Shown here: in pieces, positions 1 to 13,265 of the stretch
Numbering within the stretch: position 1 is the first letter of the stretch
Layout of the letters: each line of letters begins with the position of its first letter
Assembly (NCBI RefSeq): GCF_018831085.1
Contig: NZ_JAGPNM010000002.1
Coordinates: forward strand, 124,001 to 188,000
Reading direction: 5' to 3'
Length of the DNA: 64,000 nt
DNA from: Rheinheimera oceanensis
GTDB lineage: Bacteria; Pseudomonadota; Gammaproteobacteria; Enterobacterales; Alteromonadaceae
Notes under the pieces: model-generated
What the model was told of the DNA's origin: nothing
The model's input: only the letters and a program-made list of their open reading frames with translations
Database searches by the model: none
Program-made: the position numbers and the translations under genes

Positions 1-417
1 ACGGGTACGGTCTAAAGCTTCTTTCTTGGTCAGCTTGTCGAAAGTACCGTCCTGGCTTTGCGCTTCCAGATCTTTTAAACGCTTGATTGACTGACGAACA
101 GTTTTCCAGTTAGTCAGCATGCCACCTAACCAGCGGTGGTTTACATAGAACTGATCAACTTTGCTTGCCGCTTCTTTGATTGCTTCAGAAGCCGCACGCT
201 TAGTACCAACGAACAGGATTTTGCCCTTTTTCGCTGCTACCTGCTGAATGAATGCCAGTGCATCGTTCATCATAGGAACAGTTTGTTCCAGATTGATGAT
301 ATGTACTTTGTTACGCGCACCGAAAATGAATGGCTTCATTTTTGGGTTCCAGTAACGGGTTTGGTGACCGAAGTGCACGCCCGCCTGGAGCATGTCGCGC
401 ATAGAAACTTTTGCCAT
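1..417 (-). CDS. rpsB: 30S ribosomal protein S2, N-terminal part
   Basis: Reading leftward from an ATG at 417, 139 codons run off the left edge of the window. The product begins [20 protein letters not shown] and continues with [14 protein letters not shown] and [12 protein letters not shown], which are characteristic of ribosomal protein S2 of the small subunit. Only the first half or so is present, because the family is usually about 240 residues long. It is divergent from map, the usual arrangement in gammaproteobacteria. Tsf is expected to follow outside the window. Confidence 0.97.
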   Translation of the reverse strand, partial: MAKVSMRDMLQAGVHFGHQTRYWNPKMKPFIFGARNKVHIINLEQTVPMMNDALAFIQQVAAKKGKILFVGTKRAASEAIKEAASKVDQFYVNHRWLGGMLTNWKTVRQSIKRLKDLEAQSQDGTFDKLTKKEALDRTR

Positions 418-630
418 GATTTATTTTCCTGTAAAAGGGGTTAAGCCTCCATGTATCCCATATGCCGACTCTGGTCTGGCTGTTGTTCAGCGCAAAGCAA
501 AGCACCCCGGAATATGTGTCGATACATGTGTGTTTTGGTTAAATTCCGCCTATCAGCCCGCATTTATCTCTATCTAAGAACAAAAGGTTCTGCAATAAAA
601 GACAAAGCGATTTGCTAATTTGCGGCGCGC
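418..630 (-). promoter_or_regulatory. rpsB 5' untranslated leader (candidate S2 autoregulatory region)
   Basis: About 210 bases separate the likely rpsB promoter from the rpsB start codon, with no gene between. In E. coli and relatives S2 represses its own operon through a structured leader of this kind. I did not fold this sequence or match it to the known model, so the regulatory role is inferred from position and length only. Confidence 0.35.
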
Positions 631-659
631 TTTATACCATAGGCACCTTACAAACACAA
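631..659 (-). promoter_or_regulatory. putative rpsB promoter with GC-rich discriminator
   Basis: On the minus strand TTGTGT (659-654) is followed after 17 bases by TATAAA (636-631) and then directly by GCGCGCCGC. A GC-rich discriminator after the -10 box is typical of ribosomal promoters under stringent control by ppGpp and DksA. The match is by eye. Confidence 0.5.
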
Positions 660-726
660 TAAAATGTGTATTTTTGCAGCAGTACAACGGGCCGCAATGC
701 CCTTTGGTACCAAAGAGAGAACAGGC

Positions 727-1515
727 ATGACAGCAACCATCAAAACCCCGGCCGAAATTGAAAAAATGCGTGTCGCCGGCCGCCTCGCCGCCGACGTGCT
801 GGAAATGATTGAGCCTTACGTAAAAGCCGGTGTTACCACCGATGAGCTGAACACTATCTGCCACAACTATATCGTTAACGAGCAACAGGCAATACCGGCA
901 CCGCTGAACTACCACGGTTTTCCCAAATCTATCTGCACCTCGGTTAATCAGGTAATTTGCCATGGCATACCTGGCGACAAAAAACTTAAAGAAGGCGATA
1001 TTGTTAATATCGACATTACTGTCATTAAAGATGGCTACCACGGCGATACATCAAAAATGTTTGTCGTCGGCAAGCCCAGCATAATGGCCGAGCGGCTTAT
1101 CCGGGTTACACAAGAATGTATGTACCTTGGCTTAAAGAAAGTAAAAGACGGTGTGCGTTTAGGCGATATCGGCCATGTTATTCAGCAACACGCTGAAAAA
1201 CACAGTTACTCAGTGGTGCGCGAATACTGCGGCCACGGCATCGGGGCAGTATTTCATGAAGACCCGCAAGTACTACATTACGGCAAGCCTGGTACCGGCG
1301 AAGTATTAAAAAGCGGTATGTGTTTAACTATAGAGCCGATGATTAATGCCGGTGCCCGCCACAGCAAGTTATTAGCCGACGGTTGGACAGTAGTCACCAA
1401 AGATCGTAGTTTGTCTGCCCAGTTTGAACATACTATTTTGGTTACCGATACCGGTTGTGAAATTTTAACGCTGCGCAGTGACGATACCATAGAGCGCATT
1501 CTGACTGCCGAGTAA
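727..1515 (+). CDS. map: methionine aminopeptidase type I
   Basis: The 262-residue product removes the initiator methionine from nascent proteins in the cytosol, using two divalent metal ions. Family motifs are visible: HGIPGDKKL, the metal-binding NIDITVIKDGYHGDTSKMF, YCGHGIG and LTIEPM. The reading frame is open from 664, but the family normally begins at the MTATIKTPAEIEKMR start at 727, so this was chosen. It is divergent from rpsB and followed by glnD 28 bases later, a common gammaproteobacterial order. Confidence 0.96.
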   Translation: MTATIKTPAEIEKMRVAGRLAADVLEMIEPYVKAGVTTDELNTICHNYIVNEQQAIPAPLNYHGFPKSICTSVNQVICHGIPGDKKLKEGDIVNIDITVIKDGYHGDTSKMFVVGKPSIMAERLIRVTQECMYLGLKKVKDGVRLGDIGHVIQQHAEKHSYSVVREYCGHGIGAVFHEDPQVLHYGKPGTGEVLKSGMCLTIEPMINAGARHSKLLADGWTVVTKDRSLSAQFEHTILVTDTGCEILTLRSDDTIERILTAE

Positions 1516-1543
1516 GCTCGCCCGCTATATAGGAGTAAGCGAC

Positions 1544-4168
1544 ATGCCCCAGACCGTAACCTTTAGCAAAGCGCTGCCTGACAGTTACAGTCTGGAGAGC
1601 TACAAAAAACATTTCGCCGACTTTCATGACTGGCTTAGCCGCAGCTTCTCACAACACCCGGTGAATACACTTGTCAAAGCCCGGGCGCATTTTATTGACG
1701 AAATACTGGTGCAGCTGTGGCACAAATATGAGCTGCATAAAAGCAAAGAGTTAAGCCTGATTGCCGTAGGTGGCTATGGCCGCGGCGAACTGCACCCCAG
1801 CTCTGATATCGACTTACTGATCCTGGCTGATGGCCGTTTATCAGTGGCCCAACAAGAGGCTATTGCCCAGTTTATTACCACATTGTGGGACTTACGCCTT
1901 GAAGTTGGCCACAGCGTACGCACGGTAAAAGAGTCAGTTAAACTGGGTAAAGACGATATCACCATCGCCACTAACCTGCTGGAAATGCGTTTGTTAGCCG
2001 GTAATAAGCTGTTGTTTGAACAGCTGCAGCTTGAAGTCAGCAAAGACAGCTTCTGGACTAGCCAGGCTTTTTTTCAGGCCAAACGGCATGAACAACAACA
2101 GCGCCATGCCCAGTATCATGGCACCGCTTACAACCTTGAACCCAACTTAAAAGCTAATCCGGGCGGCCTGCGCGATATTCAAACCATCGGCTGGGTAGCC
2201 AAACGCCATTTTCAAACCCGCACTATGCGTGAGCTGGTGGCCTATCAGTACCTGACCGAAGATGAGTATCAGGAACTGATGGAGTGTGAAGCTTATTTGT
2301 GGCAAATGCGCTTTGCGCTGCATATGGAAGCCGGGCGCAACGAAAACCGTATTTTGTTTGATTACCAACCGGCAGTGGCAGAACGGCTGGGCTTTGGCGC
2401 TGATGGCAAAGCCTCGGTTGAACGGATGATGAAGCGGTTTTTCCGCACTGTGCAGCGCGTAAGCGAACTGAACGAAATGCTGCTGCAACACTTTGATGGC
2501 AGCATTTTAAACCATAAAGAAAAAGTTAAGACACTGATCCTGGATGACTACTTTGAGCTGCAGGGCCATTTGATCGTCGCCCGCGACAACGCCGTGTTTG
2601 CCAGGCGCGACAACCTGCTGCGCCTGTTCTGGCACATTGCCAATAACTCCAATATTACCGGTGTGCATTCTTCGACTATGCGGCTAATTCGCCAGGTACG
2701 GCGCCGCTTAATGGGCGATTTACAGGACTATGAAGCCTGCAGGCAACTGTTTTTAGCCATTATCCGCCATCCGCGCGGCATGGATAAAGCCATTACCTTA
2801 ATGCACCGCTACGGTGTGCTGGCGGCGTATTTGCCACAGTGGCGTAATATTGTCGGCCAGATGCAGTTTGACTTGTTCCATGCTTACACTGTGGATGAAC
2901 ACACCCACCGCCTGCTGAAAAACCTGTATAAGTACACGCTAAGCGAACATGAAAGCGAGTTTCCGCTGTGCAGTGATATCGTCAGAAAAATGGAAAAACC
3001 GGAACTACTGTATTTAGCCGGTATCTTCCACGATATTGCCAAAGGCCGCGGTGGTGATCACTCAGAGCTTGGTGCTATGGATGTGCGTGAATTCGCCAAG
3101 CTGCATAAACTCAGTGAGTTTGACAGCAAACTGATTGCCTGGCTGGTAGAGCATCATCTGCTAATGTCGGTCACGGCACAGCGCCGTGATATTCACGACC
3201 CGGCAGTAGTGGCCGAATTTGCCGAAAAAGTGCGCGACGAAACCAGGCTGAATTATCTGTACTGCCTGACTCTGGCCGATATCCGCGCCACTAACGATAA
3301 TTTATGGAATGACTGGAAAGGCTCCTTACTGCGTGAGCTGTTTTTAGCTACGCAAAAAGCCTTTCGCCGCGGGTTGGAAAAGCCGATGGACCTGCGCGAT
3401 CTTATTCGCGAAAACCAAAGCGAAGCCATGCCGCTGCTACTGAAGCAAACCTTTAGTGAAAGTGAAATTCTGCAGCTATGGAGCCGGATTAAGGCCGATT
3501 ACTTTGCCCGCTACAGCGCACGGCAAATTGCCTGGCACTGCGAGCATATTTTACGGCATAAAAACCCGGACGAACCGCTGGTGCTGATCAGCAAAGCGCC
3601 GATCCGTGGCGGCACTCAGGTATTTATTTACACTAAAGATCAGCCCAAATTGTTTGCCCGTTTAGTAGCGGCGCTGGACAGCAAAAAAGTAAATATTTTT
3701 GATGCCCAGATCATGACCAATAAAGACGGCTATGCCATGGATACTTTTGTTATTCTGGAACAAAACGGCGAGCCGGTTAATTCCCCCTCGCGCCAGCAAA
3801 GTATTAAACGTGCGCTAGAGCTGTATATTCTGGACAAACCCGACTTGTCACGGCAAAAAACCAAATTATCGCGCCAGATGCGCCAGTTTAATGTGCCACC
3901 CAAAGTGGTATTTTTACCCGGCAATACCAGTAAACGCACTATGATTGAATTAGCTGCACTGGACACGCCGGGTTTGCTGGCCAATATCGGCGAGGTGTTT
4001 CAGCGCTGCGATGTTAATATTCACGCGGCTAAAATCACCACTATCGGCGAGCGGGCAGAAGACTTTTTTATGATTTCAAATAGCGACGATCAGGCCCTTA
4101 GCAGTGAACAGCAAAGTGCACTGAAGCGGGCACTGATCGAGCAACTATCACAGCAAACAGAAGGCTAA
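1544..4168 (+). CDS. glnD: bifunctional uridylyltransferase/uridylyl-removing enzyme GlnD
   Basis: GlnD senses glutamine and adds UMP to, or removes it from, PII proteins, controlling nitrogen assimilation. The 874-residue protein has the family layout: an N-terminal nucleotidyltransferase domain with [17 protein letters not shown] (residues 76-92; catalytic aspartates D88 and D90), an HD domain with [13 protein letters not shown] around H496-D497, and two C-terminal ACT domains (about 690-770 and 800-870). Length is normal. It lies between map and dapD, 8 bases before dapD, as in many relatives. Confidence 0.97.
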   Translation: MPQTVTFSKALPDSYSLESYKKHFADFHDWLSRSFSQHPVNTLVKARAHFIDEILVQLWHKYELHKSKELSLIAVGGYGRGELHPSSDIDLLILADGRLSVAQQEAIAQFITTLWDLRLEVGHSVRTVKESVKLGKDDITIATNLLEMRLLAGNKLLFEQLQLEVSKDSFWTSQAFFQAKRHEQQQRHAQYHGTAYNLEPNLKANPGGLRDIQTIGWVAKRHFQTRTMRELVAYQYLTEDEYQELMECEAYLWQMRFALHMEAGRNENRILFDYQPAVAERLGFGADGKASVERMMKRFFRTVQRVSELNEMLLQHFDGSILNHKEKVKTLILDDYFELQGHLIVARDNAVFARRDNLLRLFWHIANNSNITGVHSSTMRLIRQVRRRLMGDLQDYEACRQLFLAIIRHPRGMDKAITLMHRYGVLAAYLPQWRNIVGQMQFDLFHAYTVDEHTHRLLKNLYKYTLSEHESEFPLCSDIVRKMEKPELLYLAGIFHDIAKGRGGDHSELGAMDVREFAKLHKLSEFDSKLIAWLVEHHLLMSVTAQRRDIHDPAVVAEFAEKVRDETRLNYLYCLTLADIRATNDNLWNDWKGSLLRELFLATQKAFRRGLEKPMDLRDLIRENQSEAMPLLLKQTFSESEILQLWSRIKADYFARYSARQIAWHCEHILRHKNPDEPLVLISKAPIRGGTQVFIYTKDQPKLFARLVAALDSKKVNIFDAQIMTNKDGYAMDTFVILEQNGEPVNSPSRQQSIKRALELYILDKPDLSRQKTKLSRQMRQFNVPPKVVFLPGNTSKRTMIELAALDTPGLLANIGEVFQRCDVNIHAAKITTIGERAEDFFMISNSDDQALSSEQQSALKRALIEQLSQQTEG

Positions 4169-4176
4169 CAAAGACA

Positions 4177-5001
4177 ATGTCAGAGTTAAAAAACATTATC
4201 GAACAGGCATTTGAACAACGTGCCGATATCACCCCAGGCACGGTATCAGCAGAAGTGAAACAGGCCGTAGAAACGGTAATTACTATGCTGGATAACGGTA
4301 GTGCCCGGGTGGCAGAAAAAATTGCCGGGGAATGGGTAGTGCATCAGTGGCTGAAAAAAGCCGTATTGCTATCGTTTCGTATTAACGACAACCAGGTAAT
4401 GGACGGCGCCGAAAACCGCTTTTTTGATAAAGTGCCAATGAAGTATGCCAGCTACACTGATGCACAATTCCGTGCTGACGGTGTACGCGTAGTACCACCA
4501 GCTGCCGTACGTCGTGGTAGTTATGTGGCAAAAAATGTGGTGCTGATGCCCTCTTATGTAAACATTGGCGCCTATGTTGGCGAAGGCACTATGGTAGATA
4601 CCTGGGCCACGGTAGGCAGCTGTGCACAAATTGGTAAAAACGTGCATTTATCCGGCGGTGTCGGCATTGGTGGCGTGTTAGAGCCATTGCAGGCTAATCC
4701 AACCATTATTGAAGATAACTGCTTTATCGGTGCCCGCTCTGAAGTGGTAGAAGGCGTTATCGTTGAAGAAGGTGCAGTACTGTCGATGGGCGTATACATT
4801 AGCCAGAGCACCCGTATTTATGATCGTGAAACCGGTGAAATCAGCTATGGCCGGGTACCTGCCGGCGCCGTTGTCGTGCCAGGCTCAATTCCGGCAAAAG
4901 ATGGCAGCCACAGCTTATATGCCGCTATCATTGTGAAAAAAGTCGATGCACAAACCCGTGCTAAAGTGGGTATTAACGCCCTGCTGCGCAGCGTCGAATA
5001 A
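4177..5001 (+). CDS. dapD: tetrahydrodipicolinate N-succinyltransferase
   Basis: This enzyme transfers succinyl from succinyl-CoA to tetrahydrodipicolinate in the succinylase branch of lysine and diaminopimelate synthesis. The 274-residue product matches the usual length. The C-terminal half shows the left-handed beta-helix hexapeptide pattern ([20 protein letters not shown], then [11 protein letters not shown], then [17 protein letters not shown]). It follows glnD by 8 bases and is probably co-transcribed; a strong terminator follows. Confidence 0.97.
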   Translation: MSELKNIIEQAFEQRADITPGTVSAEVKQAVETVITMLDNGSARVAEKIAGEWVVHQWLKKAVLLSFRINDNQVMDGAENRFFDKVPMKYASYTDAQFRADGVRVVPPAAVRRGSYVAKNVVLMPSYVNIGAYVGEGTMVDTWATVGSCAQIGKNVHLSGGVGIGGVLEPLQANPTIIEDNCFIGARSEVVEGVIVEEGAVLSMGVYISQSTRIYDRETGEISYGRVPAGAVVVPGSIPAKDGSHSLYAAIIVKKVDAQTRAKVGINALLRSVE

Positions 5002-5018
5002 TTTACGGTTATAAAAGT

Positions 5019-5049
5019 AAAACGGCAGGTTGTTCCTGCCGTTTTTTAT
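5019..5049 (+). terminator. intrinsic terminator after dapD
   Basis: AACGGCAGG and CCTGCCGTT form a stem around a TTGTT loop, followed by TTTTT. The A-rich 5' flank means it may also work in reverse for the small gene at 5065-5259. Confidence 0.85.
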
Positions 5050-5064
5050 TGCTCAGCAACCACT

Positions 5065-5259
5065 TTAGCCGATATACAGCATTACCGCAAAACTGACTAA
5101 GCCCACTGCAGCAAAGATGCTATATTCGAGGCGCTTTTCAAATTGCTTCTCTGCGCCCTCTGCCGCAGGTACCAACAAGGCCGAAATAAGACAGGTTAAC
5201 CCTGCCAGTAAGCACAGTGTGGTTACCCCAAATACCAATGCAGAACCTAACATCGCCAT
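5065..5259 (-). CDS. small two-helix membrane protein of unknown function
   Basis: The 64-residue product has two likely transmembrane helices, about residues 5-30 (rich in Leu, Ala, Val) and 47-63, joined by a charged segment EGAEKQFEKRLEY. An AAGGG ribosome binding site lies a few bases before the ATG at 5259; a second ATG at 5253 is also possible. I do not recognise the family. It stands alone, tail to tail with dapD and divergent from cysZ, and has codon use like its neighbours, so it is probably real. Confidence 0.6.
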   Translation of the reverse strand: MAMLGSALVFGVTTLCLLAGLTCLISALLVPAAEGAEKQFEKRLEYSIFAAVGLVSFAVMLYIG

Positions 5260-5481
5260 ATATCACCCTTAGTTGCTGTCAAAAGTTGCTGTTAAAACCG
5301 GTTAAACCGCGCCGCGGCAAAAAACAGCGCGCATTCTAGCATAAAAACCCTGCCGACACGCCAGCTCTGTGTTACAGCGTTATATTCTGTTACCAAAAAA
5401 CCTGAGCCAGTACAGCAGAATTAAGGCCAGACACCTTATACTGCCAGCATAGCGGTTACCGGTATTTTAACTGAGGTTTTA

Positions 5482-6243
5482 ATGTACTACTTTTTTCGTG
5501 GTTTAACTTTGATCCATACCAAAGGTTTGAAGCGTTTTGTATTGATCCCACTGCTGATTAATCTGCTGCTGTTCTCTTTAGCGTTTTATGTTTTATTACA
5601 GCAAGTCAGTGCTATGGTGGCCGCTGTGCAACAGTACCTGCCCGACTGGCTGCATTGGCTGGAATATTTATTAATCCCGCTTGGTGTAATGTCGCTGGTA
5701 ATAGGCCTGGCCTACAGCTTTACCATGATGGCTAACTTTATTGCCGCACCTTTTAATGGTCTGCTAAGCGAGAAAGTAGAAGCGCATTTATCCGGCAGAA
5801 CAATACCTGACACCGGCCTGGCCGGTTTTATTAAAGATATACCGCGTATGCTGGCGCGCGAATGGCAAAAGTTTATTTACGCCCTGCCTCGTGCCATTGT
5901 GTTGTTTGTGCTGTTCTTGTTTTTACCTTTTATCGGCCCAATCCTGTGGTTTTTATTTACCAGCTGGTTGCTGGCGATACAGTATTGCGACTACCCATAC
6001 GACAATCATAAAATCGATTTTCGCACTATGCGCGCACAATTGCGCACTCAGCCCGGCAACAGCTTTGCCTTTGGCATTACAGTAAATATTGCCTGCATGA
6101 TCCCGCTGTTTAATCTGTTTGTGATGCCAATTGCAGTATGTGGAGCTACCGCCATGTGGGTAGACAAACTGGCAGCACAAAACGACCCGGCATTAAAAGC
6201 TCCGGGTGCTAAGGCTTATAACAAACTGGATAAATATTGCTGA
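5482..6243 (+). CDS. cysZ: sulfate transporter CysZ
   Basis: CysZ is an inner-membrane protein for sulfate uptake feeding cysteine synthesis. The 253-residue product starts MYYFFRGLTLIHTKGLKRFV and contains several hydrophobic helices (about 20-45, 65-95, 135-170, 205-240). The segment MMANFIAAPFNGLLSEKVE is characteristic of the CysZ/EI24 family. It is a single gene divergent from the small membrane gene at 5065-5259. The neighbour cysK of some relatives is not in the window. Confidence 0.93.
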   Translation: MYYFFRGLTLIHTKGLKRFVLIPLLINLLLFSLAFYVLLQQVSAMVAAVQQYLPDWLHWLEYLLIPLGVMSLVIGLAYSFTMMANFIAAPFNGLLSEKVEAHLSGRTIPDTGLAGFIKDIPRMLAREWQKFIYALPRAIVLFVLFLFLPFIGPILWFLFTSWLLAIQYCDYPYDNHKIDFRTMRAQLRTQPGNSFAFGITVNIACMIPLFNLFVMPIAVCGATAMWVDKLAAQNDPALKAPGAKAYNKLDKYC

Positions 6244-6271
6244 TACGTATTGTTGATAAGTACTGTTAGCT

Positions 6272-6715
6272 TTAGGCACTAAGATGTTGTTTAAGCCACG
6301 GCAAGGCAACACTTTCCGGCTCCAGTGTTTCTCCGGCATCGATGCGCAACATCGGCACAATTTCCGTACCCTGAATTTCCAGTAACAACTCGCGAAACTT
6401 CTCCCCGGCAGCACAAAAGGTATCATAGCTGCTGTCTCCCAACGCAATAACCGCAAACTTTTTGCCGGTTAACAGCGGAAAACGGTTTTGTACATCAAGG
6501 TAAAACGGAAACACATTGTCAGGTATGTCACCCTGGCCGGTAGTGGAGCTTACTACCAGCCAGATATCGGCATTAAAGCTCAGCACATCATCCAGCTTAG
6601 CTTCATCATAAAGCGCTACCTCATGCCCAAGGCCGGTTAATAATGGTAGTGCTTCTTCTGCAACATATTGGGCAGCGCCATAGACGGTGCCGACAATCAG
6701 GGCTATTTTTGCCAT
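6272..6715 (-). CDS. yqcA: flavodoxin-like protein YqcA
   Basis: This is a 147-residue FMN-binding flavodoxin-fold protein. The phosphate-binding loop appears as GTVYGAAQYVAEE near the N-terminus, with SSTTGQGDIPD (about residues 57-67) and ALGDSSYDTFC (about 90-100) lining the flavin site. The gene overlaps truC by 13 bases and follows the order yqcC-truC-yqcA known from E. coli, which favours YqcA over the paralogue MioC. Its electron-transfer partner is not known from this sequence. Confidence 0.88.
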   Translation of the reverse strand: MAKIALIVGTVYGAAQYVAEEALPLLTGLGHEVALYDEAKLDDVLSFNADIWLVVSSTTGQGDIPDNVFPFYLDVQNRFPLLTGKKFAVIALGDSSYDTFCAAGEKFRELLLEIQGTEIVPMLRIDAGETLEPESVALPWLKQHLSA

Positions 6716-7509
6716 TTTTTCTCCATAAAAAGTTCTGCAAATTGTTGCTGATAATAAGCGTCATCTACCGGCCAGCCAAATTGACCAAATAACGGTTCAA
6801 GCCCGTTCAGACCAGCACTGAGCTGCAAAGTTTCCGCCGTAACCGGATGCGGCAACTGTAACTGCTTGGCAACCAGCAATAAACGGCGGCAATTGAAATG
6901 CTGTTTAAACAGCGCATTATGCTTACCGTCACCGTGACTGGTGTCACCCACTATCGGATGGCGTAAATGTGCCAGATGGCGGCGCAGCTGGTGTTTACGC
7001 CCGGTTAAGGGTTGCAACGCCACTAAGGAGTAACGTGCAGCCGGGTATTTACTTACCGGTATTGGCAGTTCTACCTGCTGCAACGGCTGATAACGGCTAA
7101 TGGCCTGCTGCGGCGCTTTATCATTACGGCTGAATTTGTCGGCAATTTTATCCAGTTCTTCTTTGAGCGGGTAATCCAGCTCACCGCCCTGCGGTAAAAA
7201 ACCGCGCACTACTGCCAGATAATACTTACGCCACTGTTGTTTTTCCTGCTGCGCCCCTAACAACCGTGCAACCTCGCCGGATAAGGCAAACACCAACACG
7301 CCGGACGTTGGCCGGTCTAACCGGTGTACCGGGAACACATGGCGACCGAGCTGGTCGCGCAGAGTTTGCATAACAAATACGGTTTCGTGTTTATCAAGAA
7401 ACGAGCGGTGTACCAGCATACCACTGGGTTTATCTATCGCTACTATATGCTCGTCCTGATATAAAATACGCAGTGGCGCATTCAGCACAAAAGGCTCGGC
7501 TGCACTCAT
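6703..7509 (-). CDS. truC: tRNA pseudouridine(65) synthase TruC
   Basis: TruC converts uridine 65 of certain tRNAs to pseudouridine. The 268-residue protein is an RluA-family enzyme: the start ILYQDEHIVAIDKPSGMLVH, the catalytic-aspartate motif HRLDRPTSGV and the LTGRKHQLRRHLAHL segment are clear. It overlaps yqcC by 4 bases upstream and yqcA by 13 bases downstream, so the three genes form one tightly coupled operon. Confidence 0.93.
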   Translation of the reverse strand: MSAAEPFVLNAPLRILYQDEHIVAIDKPSGMLVHRSFLDKHETVFVMQTLRDQLGRHVFPVHRLDRPTSGVLVFALSGEVARLLGAQQEKQQWRKYYLAVVRGFLPQGGELDYPLKEELDKIADKFSRNDKAPQQAISRYQPLQQVELPIPVSKYPAARYSLVALQPLTGRKHQLRRHLAHLRHPIVGDTSHGDGKHNALFKQHFNCRRLLLVAKQLQLPHPVTAETLQLSAGLNGLEPLFGQFGWPVDDAYYQQQFAELFMEKKWQK

Positions 7510-7826
7510 TTCGCACCTGACAAAGTGCTATCTATACGTGCAATAATACTTAGTAATGGCGCCACACGTACGCCATGTGCTTTAAATGCCTCGATTGCAA
7601 CCGGCAGCACACTGATTTTATTGGGCAAAGCTGATTTTGCATCCAGCAATGCCTGCATCCGTGGTAAAAAGATAAATTGTAACCACTGTTCAAGCGCCAT
7701 AGTGTCGTAGCAAAACGGTACTGTGCTGGCCATGGCAGCAGGTTGCGGCGCTACTGCACTCCAAAGCTGCTGCTGTTTAAGCTCGTTTTCCAGTTCAATA
7801 AGCAGGGTTTTAACCACGTCTGACAT
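7506..7826 (-). CDS. yqcC: YqcC family protein
   Basis: A 106-residue cytosolic protein of the YqcC family, structurally characterised but without an assigned reaction. Typical features are LWSAVAPQPAAMASTVPFCYDTM and LEQWLQFIFLPRMQALLD. The frame is open to 7859, but the ATG at 7826 has a good GAGGT ribosome binding site and matches the family start. It heads the yqcC-truC-yqcA operon, overlapping truC by 4 bases. Confidence 0.88.
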   Translation of the reverse strand: MSDVVKTLLIELENELKQQQLWSAVAPQPAAMASTVPFCYDTMALEQWLQFIFLPRMQALLDAKSALPNKISVLPVAIEAFKAHGVRVAPLLSIIARIDSTLSGAK

Positions 7827-7935
7827 AACTACCTCATAATAAGCGGCACAGTTTAACATAAGCTAAAGCTGCAGCCAGCCCTTGTAAAAAGCGTGATGAA
7901 TCAGCATTATCTGCCAATACTTTCGGGAGTTATCT

Positions 7936-8235
7936 ATGGGTCCAGTATTACTACTGTTGATAATCAGCAGTATTTGTTATGCCTTCTGGCTGCAACGTAA
8001 ACAAGATGAACGCGCCGTAGTAGTGGCGCGTCAGCTTTGTCAGCAACAGCAACTGCAAATGCTTGACTGTGGCCGCAGTGGCCATAGTTTTCGTAAGATA
8101 AATGGCCGTTTACGCTTTATTACTTCTTATCAGGTAGATTTCAGCGGTGACGGCGAAAGCCGTTATCAGGCAGAATTGTTACTTAGCGGTATGCGGCTGG
8201 CAGAATTTAACCTGCCGGCCTACCGTATCAACTAA
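7936..8235 (+). CDS. DUF3301 family protein
   Basis: The 99-residue product has one N-terminal membrane helix (residues 3-20) followed by a charged cytosolic region with LCQQQQLQMLDCGRSG and RFITSYQVDFSGDGE, the pattern of the DUF3301 family of gammaproteobacteria. Function is unknown. It is divergent from the yqcC operon and its last bases overlap by 4 with the convergent gene at 8232. Confidence 0.8.
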   Translation: MGPVLLLLIISSICYAFWLQRKQDERAVVVARQLCQQQQLQMLDCGRSGHSFRKINGRLRFITSYQVDFSGDGESRYQAELLLSGMRLAEFNLPAYRIN

Positions 8236-8555
8236 CCAGATTTAACCGGTAGCTTGTGTTTTAGCTGGCCGGTTAAAAAATCTTTAAACATTACCCAGTC
8301 AGCCGCCAGGCTGTAAAACGGGTATTGGAAGGTGGCAGGCTTATTGTGCTCGAACAAAAAATGCCCCAACCAGGCAAAGCCGTAACCAATCACCGGTAAC
8401 AGCCATAGCCAGACCCACTGCTGCGTAAACAGCACATACAACAGCACTGCAATGACTAAAGTGCTGCCTATATAATGCAGCACACGGCACACCGGGTTTT
8501 GGTGTTCGCTTAAATAATACGGGTAAAACTCTGCGAAACTGCTGAATTTATTCAT
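8232..8555 (-). CDS. DUF962 / Mpo1-like membrane protein
   Basis: This 107-residue protein has the start FAEFYPYYLSEHQNPVCRVLHY and the later GHFLFEHNKPATFQYPFYSL segment of the DUF962 family. The yeast member Mpo1 is an iron-dependent fatty-acid alpha-dioxygenase, and the histidines H18, H27, H65 and H70 fit its proposed metal ligands. Two hydrophobic helices occupy about 28-60. The bacterial role is not established. It follows the gene at 8576 by 20 bases on the same strand. Confidence 0.82.
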   Translation of the reverse strand: MNKFSSFAEFYPYYLSEHQNPVCRVLHYIGSTLVIAVLLYVLFTQQWVWLWLLPVIGYGFAWLGHFLFEHNKPATFQYPFYSLAADWVMFKDFLTGQLKHKLPVKSG

Positions 8556-8575
8556 CGGCGTTCTCCCCTGCTAAA

Positions 8576-9262
8576 CTACCCGGCCAGCTGTTGCCGTGGT
8601 CTAAACATCAGGGTACCACTTACGGTATTAAACGCCAGCTCGGTCACTGGCTGATATTTATCATCGGCAAAAAATGCCTGATATTTTTCCAGCGTAACAA
8701 AGACACCAATGCCAGCAGATTGTTGATCTTTATCCACTATCGAATCCACCGCATGAATAAGGTAATGTCCCAACCCGAGGTGTTGCTGCCTGGGGGCAAC
8801 GGCAATAAACGCCAGCATATGGTACCGCTCTGCCGGCATGGCGGCATGAATTTTTTGCTCTTTCTCCAGCAACTGTTTAGTAGAAACATAGCCAGCAGTC
8901 AGCAACATTTTAAGCCGCCAGTGCCACAACCGGCTGGCACCAATACCTGAATCCGGCGTGATAACACAGGCTACCCCCAGCAACTGCTCAGCAGAAAACA
9001 AACCAATTATTGGCTGCTTTGCCTGCCAGAAGGTATTTAACTCTTCACGGATAGCAGCGCGCAGGCGTTGCTCGTAATCCGCCTTGTCGGCACGGAAGAT
9101 TTCCATAAACAACGGATCATCATGATAAGACTGATACAGCAAGGATGCCGCCAGTTTTAATTCATCAGCACTGAGCAAAATTGCTTTTAGCCGGTCCAGC
9201 TCTACCGTATTCAATTCAGCCAACATACATACCCCGTCTGTTATTGTTGATTTTTTATCCAT
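8576..9262 (-). CDS. GNAT family N-acetyltransferase
   Basis: The 228-residue product looks like a GNAT-fold acyltransferase: MLAFIAVAPRQQHLGLGHYLI carries the beta4-alpha3 acetyl-CoA loop (Q-x-x-G-L-G), and a C-terminal YQAFFADDKYQPVTEL resembles the usual end of the fold. The substrate cannot be told. The start is uncertain: the ATG at 9262 has a weak ribosome binding site, while ATG at 9226 lies 7 bases after GGGG and may be the true one. Probably co-transcribed with the DUF962 gene. Confidence 0.75.
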   Translation of the reverse strand: MDKKSTITDGVCMLAELNTVELDRLKAILLSADELKLAASLLYQSYHDDPLFMEIFRADKADYEQRLRAAIREELNTFWQAKQPIIGLFSAEQLLGVACVITPDSGIGASRLWHWRLKMLLTAGYVSTKQLLEKEQKIHAAMPAERYHMLAFIAVAPRQQHLGLGHYLIHAVDSIVDKDQQSAGIGVFVTLEKYQAFFADDKYQPVTELAFNTVSGTLMFRPRQQLAG

Positions 9263-9405
9263 TTTTTATCCACAATAGCAGCAAGGCTTTGCATTGCCAA
9301 GCAGCGGTTTTACAGCACAACCCGCTGTACCGCAAAACTACTTTCTAACGAAATATTGTGCAAAGGGCTATGCTGTATAAATTACTATATCGACGAGGCT
9401 AAGTT

Positions 9406-9633
9406 ATGGACACATCACAACATGATCTGCACACTTTGTTTGCGCAGCTGGGGTTAGATAATGATGAACAAGCTATCCGCCGGTTTGTCAGCCAACATAA
9501 ACTGCCTGCCAATACAACTATACAGGATGCACCATACTGGAATCAGGCCCAGGCCAGCTTTTTACGTGAGTCACTTAAACAAGATGCTGAATGGTGTGAA
9601 GTTATTGATGAGCTAAACACCTTGCTACATTAA
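9406..9633 (+). CDS. DUF2789 family protein
   Basis: The 75-residue acidic protein contains LHTLFAQLGLDNDEQAIRRF followed by DAPYWNQAQASFLRESL and DAEWCEVIDELNTLL, the full pattern of the DUF2789 family. Its function is unknown. It stands alone, divergent from the GNAT gene, and shares a terminator hairpin with eno. Confidence 0.85.
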   Translation: MDTSQHDLHTLFAQLGLDNDEQAIRRFVSQHKLPANTTIQDAPYWNQAQASFLRESLKQDAEWCEVIDELNTLLH

Positions 9634-9674
9634 CGCCGCATGATAACTGCAGCTTGGCTGTGTAACAGATAAAA

Positions 9675-9698
9675 CAAAGCCACCTAGCGGTGGCTTTG
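9675..9698. terminator. bidirectional intrinsic terminator between the DUF2789 gene and eno
   Basis: CAAAGCCACC and GGTGGCTTTG make a perfect stem with a short TAGC loop. It lies between two convergent genes (ends at 9633 and 9733). T-rich flanks are modest in both directions. Confidence 0.75.
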
Positions 9699-9732
9699 AT
9701 TCTTTACCTGATAACAAGGTAACAGTCAGTCA

Positions 9733-11078
<1,346 letters not shown>

Positions 11079-11085
11079 GCACAAG

Positions 11086-13265
<2,180 letters not shown>

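Noticed and set aside
136..444. Rightward 102-codon open frame across rpsB
   Set aside because: It lies opposite the clear S2 coding sequence and has no protein-like character.
574..1041. Leftward 155-codon open frame opposite map
   Set aside because: Antisense shadow of the methionine aminopeptidase gene; composition rich in Cys, Phe and His with no family features.
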